This document shows, piece after piece, positions 18,640-30,543 of a stretch of 33,516 nucleotides of DNA. The notes below the pieces were generated by a model, which ran no database searches, was not told the DNA's origin, and worked only from the letters and a program-made list of their open reading frames with translations. Position 1 is the first letter of the stretch, and every line of letters begins with the position of its first letter. The position numbers and the translations under genes are program-made. This DNA is from Chara braunii (lineage: Eukaryota > Streptophyta > Charophyceae > Charales > Characeae), in NCBI GenBank assembly GCA_003427395.1, contig BFEA01000042.1:1495236-1528751 (forward strand), written 5' to 3'.

Positions 18640-21060
18640 GCTTACCGGACCATATTAAGCGACGTCCCCATCGCTTCGCCAAATCAGAAAGCTATAAATT
18701 CATCCACATCCCAAATGCTAACGAAAGGAGGGCCCAATCCGATTAGCCGACAAATATAGGGTAGAGGCCTCCATCAAACCATAGCTTCACAACTATATGC
18801 TGCCTGGCTCCTAACCCGGACCTCTCACCACCTAGAAATTAGGACACTGACAGCATAAGTTCCAAAAACCTTCCCAATCGTCCTCTCCCCGGTCCTAGAC
18901 AACCTTCGGCTTCTCGTTGTGTGTCCCTAGTCATGGCAAAAACTAGGGACGCGGGCCTTAGTCGAGACCTTTGAAGGCACTCCGGCCTTCTTTCACAAAA
19001 ATTTCTCGCAATCAAATACACATAAGCATATATATATACTTAATATCCACTCAGTCCTTTCTGCAGTCTAGTACAGAAAGGCTAGGTCTCCGTCTTGGTC
19101 CACCATAGCCTGGCTGATCGGACCAGGAGTACGGCCCACCGCATTGTTATTTAACGGCAGTACCCTTGTTGGTTGCGCAACGATAGGTTTTCCCCTGATA
19201 AGCATTCAATCAGGATTTCCCAGAAATTCTCAATCATCACTATCCCGCGGAGTAATTTGACTGTGGCGGGAAACTCCCCTTAAACTCTTACTTCACGGTC
19301 TCGCAGCCAGGTTGCGCCGGCTAGCAGCCACCCAATGGGGTTACGCCCTAAAGGTACTAACCTTTACCGTTTAGCTTGGTATTCCTCAATATGCCCCAGA
19401 ACTAGCACAAGTAGTTAGACGGGGGCGTCGCATAACAAAATCACAGGCCCACTGCGCAATTACGTAGGGGTCTGAAGGCATTTACCAGCCCTGCCACAAC
19501 AGGCATGGCATTCTTCGCACGCTCACAAACAAAATCACCGCTAGGTCCACAAGGTCGTAACCCCTGACTTGATCAGAGTCAGCAGCCACCCATCCTGAGA
19601 CATCTCTCGCCCTGCACGCTTTGCGACTTTTTGAAGCATTTCAAGCAAAAGTTGTTTTTTTCGTCAGACTTTATCACTCACCAGACAACTCGTCATGCCA
19701 TAGATCAGTTTACTCACCTCTTAAGGTAAGTCTTCCAATAATAAACCATCCCCCTTTTCCAAAATCCAGGGGCTCTCATCATAGATCAAAACATCCCCTC
19801 TCTCTCAAAATCACGAGGGACCTCACCACATAACAAAATACCCCCTCCCAAAATCACGAGGGGTCTCAACTACAGAACAAAACACCCCCTCTCTCAAAAT
19901 TACGAGGGGTCTTGTCACATCACACAACATCCCCTCTCTCAAAATCGCGAGGGGTTTCTTCATAAGACAAAACACACACCGAGAGACCATCTTATGGGAC
20001 TTCGTCACACCTAAGCAATCAACAACCGGCATGGTGAAGCATTTGAGTCTTAAAGACTCATAAATCTTCAAAGAATCCTCACAACCTTTCACAGACAGGA
20101 TGCGCTTCCTCCCCTTATACTCTGCCCTTTCAACTGCCCGCGGGTAGGTTGCACGAGTATACGGAGGAGTAGACAGCTTCACATGACATATATTCACATA
20201 TCTTTCACACAAAGCCAACATTTATCAGGATAAAACCACACCGGTGAGAGTGATAGTGATCGTGGCAAAACCCAAGCCTCATAGGGTCTCAACTCAGTAT
20301 ATAGACCAGGATAAAATGTCTTTCTCAAAAACAACATAGGTACCCAGCCCTTACGTCCCACTCCGCTGAGTAACCCATGTCCCAAACACACGAGTACCTC
20401 GGAGTATACCCAAACATGCACAAAGCTCAAATCACGCACATCTATCCTAACATGCCAACATATCACACATCTGGACATAACCATCTAAATCACACCAAAG
20501 GAGGAAACAGTTGATTCGTCCAATACTACCATCTGTATATGTACAAGTGGACAAGGTAGTCCTGACTACACCTAGATATGCACCTATCTAGCTCAGTCTC
20601 TATATACAAAAAACTTTGATCCTGCTGATGTATAGGCGAACCAGTCCCCTCTCACTCACTGCCCCGTGGTTCCACCTACATGGCTGAGCTATTTACAGCC
20701 TAAATCGCCTTACCGGGCCATTATTGCGTAACCCCTCCCCAGATCTAACCTATATGCATACACACATCTAAGTATATGTCTGTCCCGACCCCGATAATAT
20801 GCCACTAGCCTTTACCGGTTAGTACGGGGTTAGGGTCACGCAATGGTTAGCCAGGTACTCCTGTTTCCAGATCAATACATGCACAACTAGCCTTTACCAA
20901 CGCGACTCCAAAAATCCAGGGCAGGTGATTAGCAGGAACTTTCCGACCCAGGGTTAGGGAGGATTTTCATTACATCCTACTATACTCTCTCTGCCCTAGT
21001 CGTCTCATCTACCCTCTCCACGCCTTTGATCACCAGGCCCCTTTTAATGATCATTTCATT
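18640..21060. other. Gene-free interior of the presumed retroelement
   Basis: No pol, protease or integrase coding is visible in any frame, even decayed. It contains the 45-bp repeat array at 19747-19970 and otherwise unassigned sequence. Confidence 0.45.
19747..19970. repeat. Five-copy 45-bp repeat with CCCCTC/GAGGGG arms
   Basis: Units begin at 19747, 19792, 19839, 19883 and 19928 (periods 44-47). Each reads about CCCCTCTCTCAAAATCACGA followed by GGGG, so each unit can fold as a 5-6-bp hairpin with an A-rich loop. The first and third copies are the most diverged. Confidence 0.8.
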
Positions 21061-21068
21061 CAGCATCA

Positions 21069-22451
21069 TCATGCCCCTTTCTTCTTTGAGCCATTTTTGT
21101 GGTTTCGCGGACTCCCATCATGACCCTCGGCGCCTTGCCTGACACTCCCACGACCTCTATTGCCGCGTCCACCATCTCTACGACCCATATTGCCACGTCC
21201 GCTAGCTCCATGGCCCGAATTTCCACGACTGTCATCTCCTCGGCCTCTTCCAACTGCCTGCCTTTGACCCCTTCCACCTGTCATACTGTCTTGCAAAACT
21301 TGCTGTATCGGTGGCCACAACGGTCCGACAGGTTGGATTTGGACTGGCGGGGGCCCACGGGGCATCATGTTCGCCAAAGGGCCCATGTAATTACCTCGCG
21401 TCCAGGGCATATAAGGATTATACGCCGGCCATAAGCTTATTTGGTTACACGGCGCCCACTGCCCATGCAAAGCTTGCTCAATCGGAGGAGGCCCCCTTGG
21501 TCTTGCCTCGCCCTCCAATCCTCGCTGGGTAATTGCTACCTGCCGCGAACTCTGTCCTTTTTCGGTACCTTGACCGCCTTGAGCGAGGTTCCTAGCCTTT
21601 TGCTGCGCCTTTGTCAGATTGGAAGGCTCAAGCTCCCCTCTTTCTTCCGGCACACCCTTTCCATTACTTCCTTGAGGGGTACGGCCAGTCTTTTCCCAAC
21701 AATCACATACTTCCTTTACCCAATGTCCTGGCCACCACCCACTTTCTTTCCTCTCCCGACCTGCAGCTGAGGATGCTTCCCCGTTAATGAGCCCCCTCTC
21801 TGGGCCCAACGCAATAACAGGCAGGGTCATATAAGCATCTTGCTCCTCCTTTATTATAAATGAATCCCTCGCCTGAACACCGGCTCGTCTCTTTGGGGCT
21901 CCTATCAAGAAGGGTGACTCTTGGCCCTCCTCCCCTACTCCTTTTTCACCCTGGCCAGTCGTCTTACTTGAGGAACACTCTGAAACCTTCCGCTTACCTT
22001 TCCTCGCCTCTTCCAGCCGCGCTAGCCTCTCTTCCAATGCCCCTACTTGTCTTTGTAACCCACTTAACTCTGCCAGCGGCGGTGCACCCACAGTTGGTGG
22101 CGAAGAACATTGCCCACGTTGACCTTCTATTCCATCTTCTGGGAATCTTAGCCTTAAGGAGCTCTCCAACTCATCCCACGTCTTCGCCCTCTGTTTGAGG
22201 GCATATACCTCCTCGCTTAGTCCTTCACAAACGAACAAGGGGAACATGTACCACATCGCCTTCTTGTCCCACTTCTTCGTAAAACAAAACCCCTGAAAGC
22301 CACGCAGAAAGCTGGACAAGTTCCTTCCTTGGAACAACAGGGCGCGCAGATCTGGGGGCATTAACTCCTGCAACACTTCGTGCAACAGCACCTTCACGAG
22401 GCACGAATTCCTCCAACGTAGGATCTTGGCGAAGCCACTTCCCTCCACCAT
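21069..22451 (-). CDS. Gag-like retroelement protein (460 aa)
   Basis: Residues about 25-110 resemble the capsid part of LTR-retrotransposon gag: a helical run with SFLRGFQGFCFTKKWDKKAMW, then EEVYALKQRAKTWDELESSL and LRLRFPED. Residues 126-156 form a short leucine-zipper-like coiled coil (LQRQVGALEERLARLEEARK). A low-complexity linker follows, with GHWVKEVCDCWEKTG at about 242-256. Residues 325-390 are Pro-rich and 392-460 are an RG/RGG-rich basic tail. No CCHC zinc knuckle is present; the RG tail may bind nucleic acid instead. It starts at ATG 22449-22451 and is open throughout, which suggests a fairly recent insertion. No pol follows, so the element is probably non-autonomous. Confidence 0.6.
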   Translation of the reverse strand: MVEGSGFAKILRWRNSCLVKVLLHEVLQELMPPDLRALLFQGRNLSSFLRGFQGFCFTKKWDKKAMWYMFPLFVCEGLSEEVYALKQRAKTWDELESSLRLRFPEDGIEGQRGQCSSPPTVGAPPLAELSGLQRQVGALEERLARLEEARKGKRKVSECSSSKTTGQGEKGVGEEGQESPFLIGAPKRRAGVQARDSFIIKEEQDAYMTLPVIALGPERGLINGEASSAAGRERKESGWWPGHWVKEVCDCWEKTGRTPQGSNGKGVPEERGELEPSNLTKAQQKARNLAQGGQGTEKGQSSRQVAITQRGLEGEARPRGPPPIEQALHGQWAPCNQISLWPAYNPYMPWTRGNYMGPLANMMPRGPPPVQIQPVGPLWPPIQQVLQDSMTGGRGQRQAVGRGRGDDSRGNSGHGASGRGNMGRRDGGRGNRGRGSVRQGAEGHDGSPRNHKNGSKKKGA

Positions 22452-22653
22452 GACGCTGACAGCAGCCTGGCACGCATAGCGGGCAATAAAACATCGAAAG
22501 GTGAGTCAAGTAAGCTCAAGTAGACAAAGGCGAACTTGCTAACACTCCGATCACGCTATCTACCCCTCTCACTCATGTAAGTAGGCCTCAACCCNTAGTC
22601 ACCCTGACGTTCACCCTCATAACCACAGTAATGGGTAGAGAAAGAGGCATTCC

Positions 22654-23328
22654 CTATCGACCCACTGCTGCCCGAATTTCCTTCCAGTCTACATTTCCCT
22701 CATTCGGTTCGTGCGAACTTGCATAAGCATCCACTACACTGGCCAGATTCCTAAATTCCTGGCTATGGGGTAAGAACCTTCGGTCCAGGTACAACCCATT
22801 TATCAGCTCGCACGTATATNTTGCATACCCCCATTCTCGCACCTTCACGNCAGCCTCTGTAGCGGCTTCCACCTTCGCNTGTCCCCCAAAACATACCTCT
22901 ATCAAGAACTCTGGTAGGACAACTNGCAATGGGGNTGAGGGAAGCATAAACTCTTCAGCGTGCTTAACCTCTACACGGGCCTCCACCTGCTCCTCTCCTT
23001 TCTGGACCCTGTCATTCGTCCACTTTGCTGCANCTTGCTCAGCTACCCTCAAAGGTCNNGNCAACAGGCTCCAATGCCCAAGCGCCAATTCAATCNCATG
23101 TACGNCCCAAAACGAGGAAGACGCATACAGAGTCACCCTTACGATCGCGCAGTCCCGACCATCATCAAACCCGGATTCGATCCAGGCAAAAATATCCTTG
23201 CCTATTTGTGCGCCCCACCAGGAAGAGATGTACTCTCCCTCTCTGACTCGCCTCGGCAATGAAATCTTAAGCCCATTTTCCCCCTTGACAGGCAAGGTCA
23301 CACTGGGATCTTCCTTCGCATAAGGCAT
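22654..23328 (-). CDS. Unrecognised ORF upstream of gag (224 aa)
   Basis: This minus-strand ORF lies just before the gag-like gene in the same direction, 202 bases away, and inside the 251-bp direct repeats. It starts at ATG 23326-23328. The peptide opens MPYAKEDPSVTLPVKGENG, has a Trp-containing segment YISSWWGAQIGKDIFAWIE, a middle with EEQVEARVEVKHAEEF and a C-terminus with LINGLYLDRRFLPHSQEF. I recognise no domain. About a dozen N bases fall within it, so residue-level reading is unreliable. It could be an upstream exon of the gag product or an extra element gene. Confidence 0.45.
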   Translation of the reverse strand: MPYAKEDPSVTLPVKGENGLKISLPRRVREGEYISSWWGAQIGKDIFAWIESGFDDGRDCAIVRVTLYASSSFWXVHXIELALGHWSLLXXPLRVAEQXAAKWTNDRVQKGEEQVEARVEVKHAEEFMLPSXPLXVVLPEFLIEVCFGGXAKVEAATEAXVKVREWGYAXYTCELINGLYLDRRFLPHSQEFRNLASVVDAYASSHEPNEGNVDWKEIRAAVGR

Positions 23329-23473
23329 CCTGAGTTGCCTTTGCTCCGGTCTAGGCTCTGCCCATCATAGAAAAAACGTCCAGCATGCGCCTTCCGTTAT
23401 TCTATTGGCAATCATACTCTACCACCTTATCCCCAAACCCTTATCCTCAGATCATCTTTTTTATCCCTGTTTG

Positions 23474-23724
23474 ATCCCTGCTTGATCAGAAGCAAAATCT
23501 GGCCGGCGGTCACGCCGACCCTCCAATCATCAACAATTAAAGCGATCACGCGCGCCTCAAAAATTTGCGCGCCCACACACTCTCTATTGTGGTCAACCAC
23601 CCAGTCAACGTAATCACAGACACAGCCGCGTCTAGCGTGGTATACCTGAACTTTAAACCAAAACTAGTTCCTGTCACTTGCAAAAACCAGGGCGGATGCC
23701 CTTGTAAGGGTATTCGCGCCGACA
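23474..23724. repeat. 251-bp direct repeat, right copy
   Basis: Partner of 18389-18639. It lies upstream of the two minus-strand ORFs, where a 5' LTR would be. An extra partial TTATCCCTGTTTGATCCCTG just before it is a small local duplication absent from the left copy. Confidence 0.65.
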
Positions 23725-23864
23725 CCGGCATGACCGATTTCGACTGTGCGATCCGTGAGATCTCACGACTGCAATCTGTCGCGCGGGGCTGAGACAACCC
23801 CTGCACAACTTGAAGGATGACACGCCTAATTCGAAAAAACGATCCAAATTTTTTTTTTTATCCT

Positions 23865-23945
23865 GACAGGGATCGAACTTGGGTTTGTATTTCAACACTT
23901 GGTGGGTCTCCCAGGAATGTGACAAGACCGTTGGCATAAGCCAAC
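23865..23945 (-). mobile_element. tRNA-like SINE candidate, family member 2
   Basis: On the minus strand GGCTTATGCCAA (23931-23942) can serve as an A box and AAGTTCGATCCC (23869-23880) is a near-perfect B box, about 50 bases apart. It shares TGTTGAAATAC and the B-box region with 17745-17815. After the B box the minus strand runs into ATAAAAAAAAAA, like a SINE tail. Confidence 0.5.
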
Positions 23946-24079
23946 GGGGATTGGAGAAAAAAAAAAAAAACCTGACTAAAGTCGGAGCGCCACATGCCGG
24001 TACTGGAAGTGAATGGGGACTTAGAATCCCCATAATTGCTCAAGGCGCCCGTTGTAAACGGGCAGTCGTGTTTTTTTGG

Positions 24080-24370
24080 TAAGTTGCTTTTTTATTTTTT
24101 TGTTTTGTTTTTCTTTTTAGACTTTCTTTAATTTTTTTCCCCCTTAGATTTACTTAGATTTTTTTCATGTATATTTTCTAGATTTTTTAATTTTTTGATT
24201 TTTTTTTTTTTCTTTCTCCTTTTGTGCGGTACCCGTTCGTTTTGAGGAACGGGTTGATACTTCTTTCAACAGGGGAACCAAAATCGAATGAACCTAAGGC
24301 TAGAACATGGAAATATACATTACTACTGCATACCACAACAGAAAAATTTTCCATAATTAAATTAATCATT
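24080..24370. other. T-rich gene-free stretch
   Basis: Many T runs and no coding sequence. ACCCGTTCGTTTTGAGGAACGGGT at 24230-24253 forms a hairpin. It leads into the MITE-like element. Confidence 0.4.
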
Positions 24371-24645
24371 CTATAGCTAGGCTACCAGCCGGGCCGCCCG
24401 GGTCCAGGGTGGCGAGCCTGTGCAAGAAGGTCCCAGCAAAAAAAAAAAAAAAAAAAAAAAATCCAAAACATCCAAACTATGCTATGCAGAAAAATAAACT
24501 GAACAACTTTTGACTCAGGGTCACATCGAAATTCTTCAGCAAAATTAAAATAAAAATTAAAAGTTAAAAATATATTTTTTTTTTTTATTTTTTTGGCCTC
24601 GCCGGGTACGTGACCCCGGGCCACTCTGGTAACCTAATTCTATAG
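24371..24645. mobile_element. MITE-like element, 275 bp
   Basis: The two ends are imperfect inverted repeats of about 45-50 bp. The left end reads CTATAGCTAGGCTACCAG then CCGGGCCGCCCGGGTCC; the right end, reverse-complemented, reads CTATAGAATTAGGTTACCAG then AGTGGCCCGGGGTC. Similarity continues inward to GGCGAGCC and GGCGAGGCC. The interior is A/T-rich with an A run at 24438-24461 and has no coding sequence. A target-site duplication is not obvious, so the superfamily is not assigned. Confidence 0.6.
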
Positions 24646-25527
24646 TAAAATTACAATCTAAATTTTAAATTTTCATTCCATTTTAAAGAATGTCATTCCA
24701 ATTTTTCAATTTTTCATCTTACTTGCAAACTTTCATTCCAAGAATAGGGTATCCCTTCTTATTTGGACTGCATGCTAGAGATGAAATGAAAGTCTGGATG
24801 AGTTCATGAAATATTTGAATTGGACTGTCATTCTAAGTAAGGATTTTCAGTCATAAATAAGTTAATCCAATCTAAATAAAAAGATATTTGTTGTAGTATA
24901 ATGAAAATTTAATTAAAATATTTCATAAACTCGTTCGGACTTCCATTCCATCTTGAACAAATAGATGTAGTTGGAAGGGAAAACTCATATTTAGACGGGA
25001 ACTTATCAAATAAAACTGGAAATTTTAGAATTTGAGGAACATTGGAATGATAATTTATAAATATGAATGATTTTTTTTTTATGGAGTGTTTTTTCAACTT
25101 TCATTTCTCGTGGGAATTTTTCTGTTGTACTACTACTACTGCTACGACTACTACGAGATGGAAAGTCGCAAACTTGGCGGCTGGCTTGTGGTATTCCATG
25201 GTTGGTCAGGCGCCGTAACAACCGGCGGTTGTTTTTTGAGACGTAAGTTTGAGTTTTTGTTGTTTTGTTTTTCTTTTTGTTTTTACCCCACCTATTGGAC
25301 TGCCACGAAAGACAACGCCCGTTCATCTTTTCGACAAACAGTAGTCTACTACGAGGCGTCTGAATCTGGCACTTGGACTGCACCAGATGCTGACGTGCGG
25401 TAGTAGGGAAAGACAGAAGGGGGTAAGAGACCCTGATGAGTTTGACACTAATTCGACTCTGTGAATAAGGGCGACCGTTCGTTTTTGACGGCGAGTTGAC
25501 CCCTGCTAAGGGGAAAACAAAAAGGGG

Positions 25528-25565
<38 letters not shown>

Positions 25566-25705
25566 AAAAAAAAAGGGTAACGGCCACGTATGCGGCCGTG
25601 GTTCTGGGATAGATGCAGGGGGTTGAAGAATCTAGTAAGGGGAAAAGACTGCAACGGTTCATTTTGAACAGGTTGTAGCAAATGGCTGGGTACAACCATT
25701 TCCAA
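24646..25705. other. AT-rich gene-free stretch with long A run
   Basis: No gene is supportable. The most visible landmark is an A run of over 30 bases at about 25531-25563, which makes both flanking open frames artefactual. Confidence 0.4.
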
Positions 25706-25709
25706 GAGC

Positions 25710-25780
25710 ACCTGGCCGAGGAAAACGGCCAGGTACTCCTCGAAACTAAAGACCTTGGTTCTCCTAGGGGAAAACCAAGG
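25710..25780. repeat. Two adjacent hairpins
   Basis: ACCTGGCCG/CGGCCAGGT pairs at 25710-25718 and 25726-25734 (9-bp stem, 7-base loop). CCTTGGTT/AACCAAGG pairs at 25753-25760 and 25773-25780 (12-base loop containing CCTAGG). They are 18 bases apart. Role unknown. Confidence 0.6.
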
Positions 25781-26184
25781 CTCCTAGCTCCTGGCCGTTA
25801 ATTTAGATCAAGGGTCAAGAGCACCAATGAATTTTGCTTGGCAGTGGGCAAAACAGTTGCCCACATGCCTTCGACCGGCTACATAAGCCAGCACTCCACT
25901 CAGCAGCCTCACACTTGTGGCAGTGCTGATGGGGCATTCACTTGTGAATGTTGGCTGGCTACTGCATGCTGCTGGAGAGGGACAGTGTTGTCGGTGGAGG
26001 TACTGGTGGTGGAATGGAGGTCTGCATAGAGTTGGAGGAGGAGAAGGGAGGCGGCCATAACTAAGGGCTGTGAGTTTTTTGCCCCACCCTTGTGCGTGTG
26101 TTGTGAGTGTGGGTTGGCGCTGCGGCGGTAGGGTTACGTCAGGTTTTGGACAGTGCGGCAAGTGACACCTATTTTAGTGGGGTT

Positions 26185-26340
26185 GTGTTGTCGAACTGCC
26201 GCCGTGGCATCAATACCTTCCTAAGGGAAGGCGTTGCCGGACTGCTGACGCAGCGTCAAAACCTTCCTAAGGGAAGCTGCTGTCGGATTTGCTGCGCGGT
26301 GCCGCTGTTTCTTTTTTATGTCAGTATAGGGAGGTGCTGC
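26185..26340. repeat. 46-bp tandem repeat with CCTTCCTAAGGGAAGG palindrome
   Basis: Units at 26185-26230 and 26231-26276 align over their full length, with the palindrome closing each (26216-26231 and 26262-26277). A third, decayed unit follows from 26277 (CTGCTGTCGGATTTGCTG...). Open frames across this region are repeat translations. Confidence 0.65.
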
Positions 26341-28955
26341 AGGATTAGTGGCGCGAGAACGGCAGTGTATCCGGTGGGATCATGCTGCCGAGATTGGAGG
26401 CGATATTTCTTTTTGCATAAGGAAGTGTTGTGTGGTTGGCGGCACGTCGACAGTGTGCCAGATTTTTGCGGTGCGGTGAATCAGTCGTTTCGCAGTATGA
26501 TTAGGTGATGGTGCCACATAGCAGCCATGAATCCCCATGATACCGGTTTTGAAGACGCAGCAAGTAGTGGTCCGCGCTTTTTTTTTTTGTGGTGCGTGGC
26601 GGCTATGGTGGATCCGAGTATGGCCTAGAGGTTGGGCTGGCGTTGGTGCACGATTGGGTCTGTGCGGTAGCGGTGCGTCGACCGACGGCGTGAAGATGGC
26701 ACGGAGTGAGTGCTCGCGACAGTGGCTATTGGAGTTGCAGCACTTGCGGTTTGCTCCAGAAGGACATCTTTATTTTTTTGGGGCTCGTGGCACCTGCGGT
26801 TTTCACTGGGGGTCACCTTTATTTTATTTTTGCGATGCGCAGTGCAAGCGGTTTTGAGTTCTCGACCATCTGGTATTAAGGGAGATGGTGTGGGACTACA
26901 TTGGGACCATTTGGGATCATTTTGGGACTAGGTGGGACTGGTTGTTGTGATCGGGACCGACATGTTGGTGTGGCCATTGTGCGCGGACATGGTGATGGGA
27001 GCCGGTGTAAACTTGCGGTTGGTTAGGGATTATCCTTGGTGGTTAAGGTGCAGTGAGGACTGCGTTGGGACTGTCCAGGACGTTGGGGCGATGTGAGTTT
27101 GGATCATGGGAACACCCTCTTTGAGTGTTATCTCATTCAGACATCTCAGTGGACCAAACCTTGGTGTGATCAGGCACTTGGAGAAGGCGGCGGACCGATG
27201 TTCAGTGAAACGACCACAACTTGTGAAGTTGTAACCCGCGTATTTTTATGTGGGCTGCATATTTTCATATTCGACGACGATTTTTTCCTTCTGATTGGAA
27301 TATTACCAAACTTTCTTTGAGTGAGCCGGATCAGACTTCACTCAAGATCAGTCAGTTGAATGACTCAGACTTCCTTTCACACTTGTGTGAACCCGCACTT
27401 TGCTTGACCCTGTTCATTTTGAATGTTCAAAAGAAAAGGGAGAGGAGAGTTGTGCGAGTCATGCATGTGAATGGAAAGGTCTGACTTGAGTATGAAATTG
27501 TGTTGTTTTCTTTCAAATTGGTTTTCTTTGCATGTCGTGCAGGTAGGTAGAAGGATGCTTGCAAAGGAGATTGATTATGCCCATTTGAGATAAAGAAAAG
27601 GATTATCCTCTTTCTACTTTCCACCGGCCTGCGTGTGAAAGTAAAAATTGTTTCTTTTAAAAAAGATTGTTCAACACGTGTCATAAAATGAATNCGATTG
27701 AAATAAAACAGATGAGGTGAAATGNACTTAGTCTTTTCCCANGATTGACCCTTTCTATCCCGAATGACCCTATCTACCTGTATCTGTCCAAATGATTCTC
27801 ATTTTCTATCTCCTCTGACTTTTTTCGGCTAAGTTACCGTGAACTTAGGAGAAGTGGGAATAATTGAAAGTTATTTGCGGTGAACACATTATTTTTCTTC
27901 AGGAAGAATCTGGGGTGGGGGTTCGTTGCTTTAGGAGCCGACCCTGCTATCGACCCGGAGTGGACCGTTCTACGGGGGGCTACTTTGTCGATTCGGGCAG
28001 ACGACCCAACTTCTGAGTTCCGAGTCTTGTGCTCGGGCGAGGAGGAGGAGTACCTCNGACCACTTCCCAGAGGAAGANGCATGCAANACTTCAAGCAATG
28101 CACCTGATCAAAAATCATNCGNAAAGCAACNTGTCATCTAAAAAATTGGAAGTNTATGAAGACANNTATGTGTGTCGAATCTTGAGTCGACNGTAGGTGG
28201 AATGAATAACTTTAGCAACGCATCTCACCAANTCAAAACTAAGGCAGTCCGACTACCTTGTCGGCTGCATCTATGTTATTGTCGAAAAAACAACTCCTCC
28301 TTCACGGTTGTATGATTGTTTTGTGGCGTTCGACCCAGGGTGGTCGGATCTTATTTTGATCTTGTGATATTGGATGTATCGGATGAAGATTTGAATTCTT
28401 TCAGTAATCATTTCAGATTGAATATTTATTTGTGTCGATTACGGTCGATTCCTTTTGATATAATTATATGTGTGGTCATTGTAACTTTCTTTTGATTATG
28501 TGTATAAGGGACTAGGATGAATTGTAGTTTCACGCTTGGTTGAGACCGTCCTAGTCGACTGGCGTCTGCTCCGCAGCTAGGAGATCAGCGCCCTAGGAAC
28601 GGACGACGGTCGGGTCCGCTTGGTGTTAACCAAACGTATCTATACTACAGCGAATGAGCAAACGTCCTCGGCTGACGTACCTCTGCGACTGCATCTTAAA
28701 GTTTTCGCACGTGGGTCAGTGGCTCGGTAGGGATACGCCCCTGAGAGTGGTGACAACCCCTTAGGGAAGGTAGCTTGTGCCTCGCGAAAACCTATCTTGT
28801 CGTAGGGGACCGCGGGACGTATAGCTGGTGCACCCGGCTAGAGCGGCGAAAGGACAATGCAACCGCGTCCGTCTCGACGGTTTGCGGGACTATTTATGCA
28901 TCGTCCTAAGTTGTCTCTGGTTTTGTTTTTGTTTTAATTCCTGCATGACATAGCC
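26341..28955. other. Long stretch with no supportable gene
   Basis: Base composition drifts from GT-rich to mixed and several N bases occur at 27694-28231. One open frame at 27880-28107 reads like protein in part (DPAIDPEWTVLRG) but matches nothing I know. No RNA gene was recognised. Confidence 0.35.
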
Positions 28956-28960
28956 GGGAG

Positions 28961-28982
28961 GGCCCTCGTTCACGCGAGGGCC
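28961..28982. repeat. GGCCCTCG/CGAGGGCC hairpin
   Basis: A perfect 8-bp stem with a 6-base TTCACG loop, in a CpG-rich patch. Confidence 0.6.
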
Positions 28983-30233
<1,251 letters not shown>

Positions 30234-30543
30234 TTGCTCGTGCGCCAACGCGCGCTGCTCCCCCATTTGTATTGGCGTGTCGAAGACACTGCTGCATATT
30301 GGTGTTCTTGAGACGCTGCTTTAATGGACTTCCCGCTGGAACCGAATGACTACCTCAAGGCGCAGTAGGAGGACGAGGACATCGTATAGGCATGGTGATT
30401 CCTAGTCAACATCTTCTCCCCACGAAAAAATGTTGAGCTCAACGCCTCAATCTTTCCCCATGCAGTCTCGGTTTCCACCTTCTTTCCCCTTCACCTCCCT
30501 TTCCTATTTTCTAAGTCATCGCCTACACCCCATCATGTGCCAT

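Noticed and set aside
18480-18746. Conserved open frame in both 251-bp repeats
   Set aside because: Differences between the two copies are mostly amino-acid-changing in this frame, so there is no sign of protein-level selection; the similarity is due to the DNA repeat.
25006-25695. 229-codon minus-strand frame
   Set aside because: Contains poly-Phe from the A run and no motifs; base composition explains the length.
27880-28107. Short protein-like frame (DPAIDPEWTVLRG)
   Set aside because: Single short frame with several N bases and no recognisable domain.
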